DNA from: Nitrospirota bacterium
Lineage (GTDB): Bacteria > Nitrospirota > Thermodesulfovibrionia > Thermodesulfovibrionales > JdFR-88
NCBI GenBank assembly: GCA_021790695.1
Contig: JAJYGJ010000152.1
Coordinates: 1 to 18,394, forward strand
Reading direction: 5' to 3'
Length of the DNA stretch: 18,394 nt
How positions within the stretch are numbered: position 1 is the stretch's first letter; every line of letters starts with the position of its first letter. Shown here piece by piece: positions 13,548 to 18,394 of this stretch. Below the pieces are notes generated by a model that did not search any database, was not told where the DNA came from, and was given only the letters and a program-made list of their open reading frames with translations. The translations under genes were made by a program, and so were the position numbers.

Positions 13548-14731
13548 GAATCGGCCTCCTTTGGCGCGCCCCAGCCGCCGGCATAGGGCGAAATTTCCCT
13601 CAACCTGCCAACCACCGCGGGGAATTCCCCAAGCGCGTAGTCTATATCCTCCACCGTGTTGTCCATGCCCAGACTGAATACTATCGAGCCGTGCGCAAGC
13701 TCCGCCGACATCCCCATGGCGAGCAGCACGGGGGACGCCTTGAGGGCCTTCGAGGAGCAGGCCGAGCCGCTTGCGGCATAGATGCCCTTCGCCTGGAGCA
13801 TAAGGAGCATCGACTCGCCCTCTATGAACTCCACGCAAAAGCTCGCATGCCCGGGAAGCCTGAGCGCGGGGTGGCCGGTAAGATGTATGTTTTTGATTTT
13901 TGCAAGCGCCCCGCCGATGAGCCTGTCCCGGAGTTCCGAAAGTTTTTCCGCCCTTTGGGCAAGCTCCAGCCTCGTCAGCCCGGCGGCCGCGCCCATCCCG
14001 ACTATCGCCGGGACGTTTTCGGTGCCGGCCCGCCTGCCGTTTTCCTGGATGCCCCCGTATATGAGCGGCATTATCCTCGTGCCGCTTCTGAGGTAAAGCG
14101 CGCCCGCCCCTTTAGGCCCGTAGAACTCATGGGCAGAGAGGCTCAGCGCATCCACTCCCAGGGCGTCCACGTCTATCGGTAGATACCCGGCGCTGGCGAC
14201 CGCGTCCGTGTGGAAGAGGGCGCCTTTCCGCTTTGCTATCCCGGCAAGCTCGGCAATCGGCTCAATGGTGCCCACCTCGGGACTGGCGTGGATTATCGAC
14301 ACAAGCGAGGTCTCATCCGTCATGGCCTTTTCGAGCACGCCGGGGTCGACCATGCCCGCCGGGTCAACCGGCAGGTAAGTGACGGCAAAGCCCTTCTTTT
14401 CAAGCACGCGCGCCGGGTTCAGGACCGAGTGGTGGTCCATCCGTGAGACCACTATGTGCCTGCCCTTTTTCACATAGGCGTTCGCGAGCCCCCTGATGGC
14501 GAAGTTATTGGCCTCCGCCCCGCTTGCCGTGAATATCACCTCCTGCGGCCTGGCGTTTACGAGGTCGGCCACCTTCAGCCTGGCCTCCTCGATCGCCTGC
14601 CTCGCGCTCTGGCCCAGTTTGTAGAGGCTCATCGGATTTCCGTAGCTTTCCTTGAAAAAGGGCATCATCGCCTCGAGGACTTCAGGCCTCATGGGGTTGG
14701 TGGCCATGTGATCGAAATACCGCGTGCCCAT
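13529..14731 (-). CDS. Cysteine desulfurase-like protein (NifS/IscS family) lacking the PLP lysine
   Basis: 400 residues, full length for IscS/NifS, which take sulfur from cysteine using PLP and pass it to IscU. The fold is intact (YFDHMATNP, FTASGAEANNFAIRG, GGIQENGRRAGTENVPAIVG), the PLP-stacking His (H100) and Asp (D176) are present, and the persulfide-carrying Cys (C325, in SGSACSS) is kept. The PLP-lysine position in the usual SxHKxYGPKG motif is Glu here: SAHEFYGPKG, E202, codon GAG at 14128-14126. The Gln that contacts the PLP ring is Ala (A179), and the NNE motif is SPE (S150-P151). The reading frame is undamaged, so it is a conserved variant rather than a decayed gene. It may be a sulfur-transfer protein without classical desulfurase chemistry, or use another residue; this is inference. 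GGAAG precedes ATG 14731; the tusA-like stop is 4 bp upstream. Confidence 0.88.
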   Translation of the reverse strand: MGTRYFDHMATNPMRPEVLEAMMPFFKESYGNPMSLYKLGQSARQAIEEARLKVADLVNARPQEVIFTASGAEANNFAIRGLANAYVKKGRHIVVSRMDHHSVLNPARVLEKKGFAVTYLPVDPAGMVDPGVLEKAMTDETSLVSIIHASPEVGTIEPIAELAGIAKRKGALFHTDAVASAGYLPIDVDALGVDALSLSAHEFYGPKGAGALYLRSGTRIMPLIYGGIQENGRRAGTENVPAIVGMGAAAGLTRLELAQRAEKLSELRDRLIGGALAKIKNIHLTGHPALRLPGHASFCVEFIEGESMLLMLQAKGIYAASGSACSSKALKASPVLLAMGMSAELAHGSIVFSLGMDNTVEDIDYALGEFPAVVGRLREISPYAGGWGAPKEADSCIPKN

Positions 14732-14735
14732 TTGC

Positions 14736-14993
14736 TTATCTTCCTTTCTTTCTGACGAAAAATTTATAGTAATCCTCGCTTTCCTCCACCCCCAGGAATT
14801 CGTTGCCGGTCCTGAGGCACCATCCGGGTATATCGTCCAGGGCCCCGTCGTAATCCGTCATTATCTCCAGTATCTGCCCGCGATCGAGGCCCTTCAGCGT
14901 CTCTTCGAGCTTCAAAAGGTGCATCGGGCACATCATATAGACGACATCGGCCGTGACGTCGGCCTTTATCCCTTCCACGAACCTGAGATTCAC
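14736..14993 (-). CDS. TusA/SirA-family small sulfur carrier-like protein (CPMH variant)
   Basis: 85 residues of the TusA/SirA fold. TusA proteins carry a persulfide on a Cys in a CPxP motif; here the motif is CPMH (C22-H25) in VVYMMCPMHLLKLEETLKGL, so the Cys is kept but the second Pro is replaced by His. The ILEIMTDYDGALDDIPGWCLRTGNEFLGVEE segment is the family's second half. It starts at an ATGA overlap with the iscR stop and ends 4 bp before the iscS-like ATG, so it is tightly embedded in the Fe-S operon. The position suggests that it feeds sulfur to, or takes it from, the neighbouring desulfurase-like protein or IscU (inference). Confidence 0.85.
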   Translation of the reverse strand: MNLRFVEGIKADVTADVVYMMCPMHLLKLEETLKGLDRGQILEIMTDYDGALDDIPGWCLRTGNEFLGVEESEDYYKFFVRKKGR

Positions 14994-15427
14994 GCGCCCA
15001 CTGCCCTCTCGCCGCCGAATTTGCTGCCCGCCAGAAGATCGCGAAGCGTCATCCGGTCGAGAAATCCCTCAATCTTTTCGCCCAGGGCCTTCCACAGGAG
15101 AGATGTCACGCAACCGTCGGCCCGCACACACCCGGCCAGGGGGTCCTGGCAGGCGGTCAGCGCCACCGGCCCGTCAAGGCTCCTCAGGATCTCCCCGATG
15201 CTTATCGCCTCCGGCTGGCGCGAAAGCAGGTAGCCGCCCCCGGGGCCGCGAACGCTCGAAATGAGGCCCGCCTTCCTCAGGGTGTTTAGTATCTGCTCCA
15301 GATAGGCCACCGACACGTCCTGCCTTTCAGCTATCTCCCTGATCGCAACCGGACGCCCGGGGTGCCCCCTCGATATCTCGAACATCGCCCTTACGCCGTA
15401 TTGCCCCTTGGTGGAAAGTTTTAGCAT
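14990..15427 (-). CDS. iscR: Rrf2-family Fe-S-sensing transcriptional regulator (IscR-like)
   Basis: 145 residues. IscR binds a [2Fe-2S] cluster and represses the isc operon when cluster supply is adequate. Winged helix at about 1-75, with the recognition helix in VAIREIAERQDVSVAYLEQIL and the wing RGPGGGYLLSR. The cluster Cys are C93, C100 and C106, spaced x6 and x5 (E. coli has x5 and x5). The position of the fourth E. coli ligand, His107, is Ser109 here, so the cluster may have a different fourth ligand. ATG 15427 has AGGATAG just upstream and gives the typical MLKLSTKGQYGVRAM opening. The frame is open to 15541, but the extra residues (MDSRLRGNDG) are only translation of a dispersed repeat. 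It is the first gene of iscR-tusA-iscS-iscU and carries an IscR-type operator upstream, so it is probably autoregulated. Confidence 0.92.
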   Translation of the reverse strand: MLKLSTKGQYGVRAMFEISRGHPGRPVAIREIAERQDVSVAYLEQILNTLRKAGLISSVRGPGGGYLLSRQPEAISIGEILRSLDGPVALTACQDPLAGCVRADGCVTSLLWKALGEKIEGFLDRMTLRDLLAGSKFGGERAVGA

Positions 15428-15445
15428 TTCTATCCTATTTTTTAT

Positions 15446-15470
15446 ATACTTTACTAAATTTGTCAAGTAT
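15446..15470. promoter_or_regulatory. IscR type 1-like operator, with TTGACA -35 box inside it
   Basis: Read on the minus strand, the 25 bp from 15470 to 15446 begin ATACTTGAC and end AGTAAAGTAT around an A/T centre. They fit the E. coli IscR type 1 consensus (ATASYYGACT... ...YAGTCRRSTAT) at 23 of 25 positions, with one mismatch in each half. A perfect TTGACA (15466-15461) lies inside; the -10 is unclear (TATATA/TATAAA lie only 12-14 bp further). It ends 18 bp before the iscR start, an arrangement expected for autoregulation. Confidence 0.8.
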
Positions 15471-15476
15471 TTTTTG

Positions 15477-15502
15477 GGAGGGGAGTCCCCTCCAATTTTT
15501 TT
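15477..15502 (+). terminator. Terminator-like palindrome with T run on the plus strand
   Basis: GGAGGGGA (15477-15484) and TCCCCTCC (15486-15493) are exact complements around one base, followed by AA and seven T (15496-15502) on the plus strand. No plus-strand gene ends here. It would stop antisense transcription coming through the iscR operon, or it may simply be part of the neighbouring repeat region. Confidence 0.4.
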
Positions 15503-15513
15503 GAGGTCCCGGC

Positions 15514-15600
15514 CGTCATTCCCGCGAAGGCGGGAATCCATTACAAAAGCGTCAAAATGGATGCCCGATCAACCCCGCCGATGGCGGGGCGGACATGACG
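15514..15600. repeat. MITE/REP-like dispersed repeat, copy B (inverted relative to copy A)
   Basis: Bounded by CGTCATTCCCG and CGGACATGACG (9 of 11 complementary). It holds two hairpins, ATTCCCGC-GAAG-GCGGGAAT (15518-15537) and CCCCGCC-GAT-GGCGGGG (15573-15589). The 16-bp block AAAATGGATGCCCGAT (15554-15569) is the exact complement of 8917-8932 in copy A. It sits between the LuxR-type gene and the iscR promoter. The hairpin order and spacing differ from copy A, so the family is modular. Confidence 0.75.
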
Positions 15601-15648
15601 TCCTGATGGGTTTGCGAAAATTTTTATGGAACTTCCGGGGACGCCACG

Positions 15649-16173
15649 CTAGGGACGCTGCCGTCCCCTGGATGGAGGATGGGCCGCGACCTGCCTGCCG
15701 GGCAGGACGGCAAGCCCGTTTGTGAGGGCGACGAGGCAGGCATGGAGCCTGCCGGAACAGCCCAGTTTCCTGTAAATATTGTCAAGGTGGCTGTTGACCG
15801 TGCCGGGGCTTACCTTGAGGTCCCTGGCGATCTCCTTGTTTGTAAGCCCCTTTACGAGCATCACAAGCACCTGTTTTTCTCTCTGCGTGAGGGTCAGCTC
15901 CGGCGCGGCCGGGGCAGGGTTTTTAAGAAGGACCAGGAGGCCGCCCCCCGCCAGGTTTATGATCTCCGTCCTGATGTCCCTGTAGAGGACCTCCTGCAGG
16001 CAACCTCCGGCGGACCTGATACATTCGACCAGTCCTTCGACCGGCACATCCCTCTCATCCAGGAAAATCCCGGCCTGCCTGTTGCACCAGTGCCTTCCGT
16101 CCTGATCGACAAAAAGGGCCGGCTCCGTGTCAAGCATCGAATCCAGACCGGCAAGCGCCTTTCGCGCCTTCAT
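15649..16173 (-). CDS. LuxR-type (GerE) helix-turn-helix transcriptional regulator
   Basis: 174 residues from ATG 16173. The C-terminal DNA-binding domain at about 93-155 (LTLTQREKQVLVMLVKGLTNKEIARDLKVSPGTVNSHLDNIYRKLG) is a full GerE/LuxR four-helix domain. The N-terminal 85 residues (ALFVDQDGRHWCNRQAGIFLDE..., ending INLAGGGLLVLLK) look like a short PAS-like or otherwise unassigned sensor; there is no receiver aspartate. The last 15 residues are a Pro/Arg tail. The frame opens at ATG 16206, but that start lacks a Shine-Dalgarno, whereas ATG 16173 has GGAG at ideal 6-nt spacing. A TATAGAT at about 16215-16209 would also suit a start of transcription near 16203. No target gene is implied; it lies between iscR and the transporter pair. 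Confidence 0.85.
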   Translation of the reverse strand: MKARKALAGLDSMLDTEPALFVDQDGRHWCNRQAGIFLDERDVPVEGLVECIRSAGGCLQEVLYRDIRTEIINLAGGGLLVLLKNPAPAAPELTLTQREKQVLVMLVKGLTNKEIARDLKVSPGTVNSHLDNIYRKLGCSGRLHACLVALTNGLAVLPGRQVAAHPPSRGRQRP

Positions 16174-16292
16174 GGCCATCTCCGTGCCTTGCGCCGTCCC
16201 GGCCATGATCTATATTAAGGGTCTGCCCGCGGGTTGCATTTTTCGCATCTACCTAAATCTTAGCCTACTGCCGGGAAAAGACAACCGGTATT

Positions 16293-16556
16293 TCATCCGT
16301 TCAGCATTTTGAAAACCACGATCGTCACCGCCAGGATAAACGAGACGATATTGGTCACGATGACGGGCGTGGAGTTTATCAAAAACCCGTACAGGGTCCA
16401 GAGCAGGAGCCCCGCCGCCAGGATGACGAACATGCCGGCGGAGATATCGCGGGTGGACCTTGACTTCCACGTCTTTACAACCTGGGGCAGGTAAGACAGC
16501 GTCGTCAGAGCGCCGGCCGCGAATCCCAGGAGCGTTTTCAAGTCCGCATGTTTCAC
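16293..16556 (-). CDS. SemiSWEET sugar transporter (MtN3/PQ-loop family)
   Basis: 87 residues with three membrane helices (about 7-24, 41-59, 64-83), the size of bacterial SemiSWEETs, which work as dimers to move sugars down their gradient. The PQ-loop motif is TLSYLPQVVKTWKSRSTRDIS (about 19-39), followed by GMFVILAAGLLLWTLYGFLI and the conserved Asn in VTNIVSF. The start is GTG 16556, overlapping the symporter's TGA by 4 bp (GTGA); no in-frame ATG exists before helix 1. The much longer open frame running upstream to 17507 is the symporter gene in another frame. The overlap suggests shared expression and perhaps a shared substrate with the symporter. Confidence 0.88.
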   Translation of the reverse strand: MKHADLKTLLGFAAGALTTLSYLPQVVKTWKSRSTRDISAGMFVILAAGLLLWTLYGFLINSTPVIVTNIVSFILAVTIVVFKMLNG

Positions 16557-18232
16557 CGGGCGAAGGACACCTCTCTTACAAGCTGAATGCCGGCGGCAAG
16601 GGCGGCGGCCAGGAGCAGGCAGCCGGTAAGGTAGAAGCCAAGGATCACCTTGCCAAGCCCCAGGGTGAAGCCAACGAGAAACACGCACCCGTAAACCCAT
16701 CCCGCAAACGCGCCCTCGAACGCGCCCGGCCCCGCGTGGCCCAGGCCGGCCCTGACAGGGCCCCATCCCGGCCCGCCGGGGTTTGCCCTCCGGTAAAACG
16801 CCTTGAGTTTTTCCATCGACACGGGCCTGGTAAGGAGTGTCACCGCTATCCATACAACTGTGGAAAAACCTATTATCAGCGAAAGCCTCCCGTAGTAGGG
16901 CGTATGGGCGAAGAGCCGGACCGAGTAGACAATTGCCGCCGAAAGGCTCGATGCCGCCATGGCCGATATCTCGCTCCATGCGTTGATCCTCCACCAGAAC
17001 CACCTCATTATGTAAACGAGCCCGGTGCCGGAGCCGAAGGCTATCAGGAACTTGAAGACCCCGATTATCGAGGAGACGTTGGCGGTGATGACGGCGGTGA
17101 CGGCCGCGAACACAAGGACCATGGTCCTGGCCACCATGATGTAATGCCTGTCCGCCGCGCCGGGCTTCACGAACGGCTGATAGAAATCGTTTATGAAGTA
17201 CGCCGACGAGAGGTTCAGATAGGTGCTCAGGCAGGACATGAAGGCCGCGAAGAAGGAGGCGAGCATGAGCCCCCGGAGCCCGACCGGCAGGAGGTCCATC
17301 ATCATCCTGGGGTAGACGGTCTCGCTGTCGGCGAAATGGGGATAGAGGACCATGGAGGCGAGGGCCGCCACTATCCACGGCCATGTCCTCAGGGCGAAGG
17401 TGACCACGTTGAAGTAGAGCGTCGCCAGAAAACTCTGCCTCTCGTCTTTCGATGAGGCCATGCGCTGCACTATGACCCCTCCCCCGTCGGAAGAATACTT
17501 GGACCACCAGCTAAGCGAGATATATCCCAGGAAGGCCATGAACGCCGCCCCGCCCACGCCGGGAAAAAATCTCATCACGTGGGCCGGCAGGACGGCCTCG
17601 ATATGGGAGAGCCCCCCGGCCTTGCCGGAAGCCGCGACGGCCAGCACGACCGCGCCCGTCATGGCGATGGTGAACTGGAAAAAATCCGTCATCACCACGC
17701 CCCAGTAGCCCGACAGCGCCGTGTAGAAGATCGTCACCCCCATCGAGACCGTGATGCTCTCCCACTTCCCCCAGCCGAGCACCACGTCCATTATCTTGGC
17801 CATGGCGAGTATCACCTGCGCCTTTATGATGGTGTGGATGGCGAAGGAGAAGTAGAGCGCCTTGAAACCGCGCAGTATCGAGGCCTCCTTCCCGGAATAC
17901 CGCAGGTCTATAAGCTCGACGTCCGTCATCACCCCCAGTCTCCTCCACAGCCTGGCGAAGAAGAAGACCGAAAGCATCCCGCTGAAGATGAAACACCACC
18001 ACTGCCAGTTCTCGTAAATTCCGTGTTCCCTGACAAGCCCGGTCACATAGAGGGGGGTGTCCGCGGAAAAGGCGGCGGCGGCCATCGAGGTCCCGGCAAG
18101 CCACCACGGAAGGTTCCTGCCGGACAGGAAAAATTCCCCCAGCCCCGATGAGGCGCGGCGCGTGAAATAGAGGCCGATCAGGAGGGAAAGGGCCATGTAA
18201 GCCCCCACTATCAGCCAGTCCGCGCCGTGCAT
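16553..18232 (-). CDS. Sodium:solute symporter (SSS family)
   Basis: 559 residues, about 13 membrane helices, inner membrane; a secondary transporter of the SSS/SLC5 fold normally driven by Na+. Family features: N-terminal WLIVGAYMALSLLIGLYFTRR, FFLSGRNLPWWLAGTSMAAAAFSADTPL (about 35-62), DLRYSGKEASILRGFKALYF (about 109-128), GYWGVVMTDFFQF (about 176-188), and SSAYFINDFYQPFVKP (about 352-367). The substrate cannot be read from sequence. It overlaps a SemiSWEET gene by 4 bp, which makes a sugar plausible, but this is inference. ATG 18232 has only a weak AGG/GAGA upstream; the signature motifs begin soon after, so the start is reasonable. Confidence 0.9.
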   Translation of the reverse strand: MHGADWLIVGAYMALSLLIGLYFTRRASSGLGEFFLSGRNLPWWLAGTSMAAAAFSADTPLYVTGLVREHGIYENWQWWCFIFSGMLSVFFFARLWRRLGVMTDVELIDLRYSGKEASILRGFKALYFSFAIHTIIKAQVILAMAKIMDVVLGWGKWESITVSMGVTIFYTALSGYWGVVMTDFFQFTIAMTGAVVLAVAASGKAGGLSHIEAVLPAHVMRFFPGVGGAAFMAFLGYISLSWWSKYSSDGGGVIVQRMASSKDERQSFLATLYFNVVTFALRTWPWIVAALASMVLYPHFADSETVYPRMMMDLLPVGLRGLMLASFFAAFMSCLSTYLNLSSAYFINDFYQPFVKPGAADRHYIMVARTMVLVFAAVTAVITANVSSIIGVFKFLIAFGSGTGLVYIMRWFWWRINAWSEISAMAASSLSAAIVYSVRLFAHTPYYGRLSLIIGFSTVVWIAVTLLTRPVSMEKLKAFYRRANPGGPGWGPVRAGLGHAGPGAFEGAFAGWVYGCVFLVGFTLGLGKVILGFYLTGCLLLAAALAAGIQLVREVSFAR

Positions 18233-18239
18233 TTCTCGA

Positions 18240-18262
18240 ACCTATCTCAAAATTGCTTCCGG
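18240..18262 (+). repeat. 23-bp direct repeat, copy 2
   Basis: Matches 8145-8167 at 22 of 23 bases. This copy is non-coding and ends 8 bp before the symporter ATG (on the other strand), that is, in its 5' untranslated or promoter region. Confidence 0.7.
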
Positions 18263-18301
18263 CTGCAAGAGGCTGAAATCGCGACGTACTGCGTCATCAA
18301 T

Positions 18302-18349
18302 GGGAAACCGTCCTCAACGCAGCTCTGCCGCGCCTCCGGGCGGTTTCCC
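18302..18349. repeat. Inverted repeat at the window's right end
   Basis: GGGAAACCG (18302-18310) and CGGTTTCCC (18341-18349) are exact complements 30 bp apart, with no T run. The stretch from 18263 to the end contains no other recognisable feature, and the gene that follows is not visible. Confidence 0.45.
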
Positions 18350-18394
18350 CTTTCTTCCTTGTCCGCCACGATTTCCTCTCTCTTTCGCTCGGAA

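Noticed and set aside
13548..13838. N-terminal extension of IscU (open frame to 13838)
   Set aside because: It is the iscS-like gene in another frame; ATG 13547 has AGGAGG and matches the family N-terminus.
15428..15541. N-terminal extension of IscR beginning MDSRLRGNDG
   Set aside because: These residues are translation of the dispersed repeat and operator; ATG 15427 has a Shine-Dalgarno and gives the family start.
16557..17507. 400-residue frame upstream of the SemiSWEET part
   Set aside because: Arg/Gly/His-rich shadow of the symporter gene; only the last 87 residues are a protein family.

Overview
The window is a gene-dense, GC-rich (by eye around 60%) stretch of a Gram-negative bacterial chromosome. 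It encodes a signal-peptide protein with an outer-membrane-style C-terminus, a probable lipoprotein, a hybrid histidine kinase, a GGDEF regulator and an IscR-type Fe-S operon. The style of the proteins (an ExeA-like ATPase paired with a TPR protein, a TusA/IscS/IscU operon, a SemiSWEET gene) suggests Nitrospirota or Desulfobacterota. That placement is inference from protein character only. I see no rRNA, tRNA, CRISPR array, transposase or phage gene.

Layout. 1-859 (+): 3' part of leuA (2-isopropylmalate synthase). 866-4687 (-): a two-gene signalling operon, a hybrid kinase (PAS-HisKA-HATPase-REC-REC-HPt) followed after 6 bp by a REC-GGDEF diguanylate cyclase. 4817-5815 (-): an unrecognised exported, probably beta-barrel protein preceded by a perfect palindrome. 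5972-8768 (+): thiD, radA and a small lipoprotein gene that overlaps the radA end. 8769-9361 has no supported gene but holds nested repeats and a strong minus-strand terminator. 9362-9655 (-): a small exported protein with its own promoter and that terminator. 9873-13115 (-): a TPR protein and an ExeA-like ATPase whose stop and start codons abut. 13179-15427 (-): the operon iscR - tusA-like - iscS-like - iscU, with an IscR type 1-like operator upstream. 15649-16173 (-): a LuxR-type regulator. 16293-18232 (-): an SSS-family symporter overlapping a SemiSWEET gene by 4 bp.

Most notable points. (1) The cysteine-desulfurase-like protein of the Fe-S operon keeps the catalytic-loop Cys but has Glu where the PLP-binding Lys belongs, and other PLP-pocket residues are also changed. 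Its TusA-like partner has CPMH instead of CPxP. Together with an intact IscU and an IscR operator this looks like a variant sulfur-delivery or Fe-S assembly system. (2) Two promoters (thiD and the TPR gene) place the -10 box only 5-8 nt before the start codon, which predicts leaderless mRNAs. (3) A short repeat family occurs as two related MITE-like elements, and a separate 23-bp direct repeat sits 10 kb apart.
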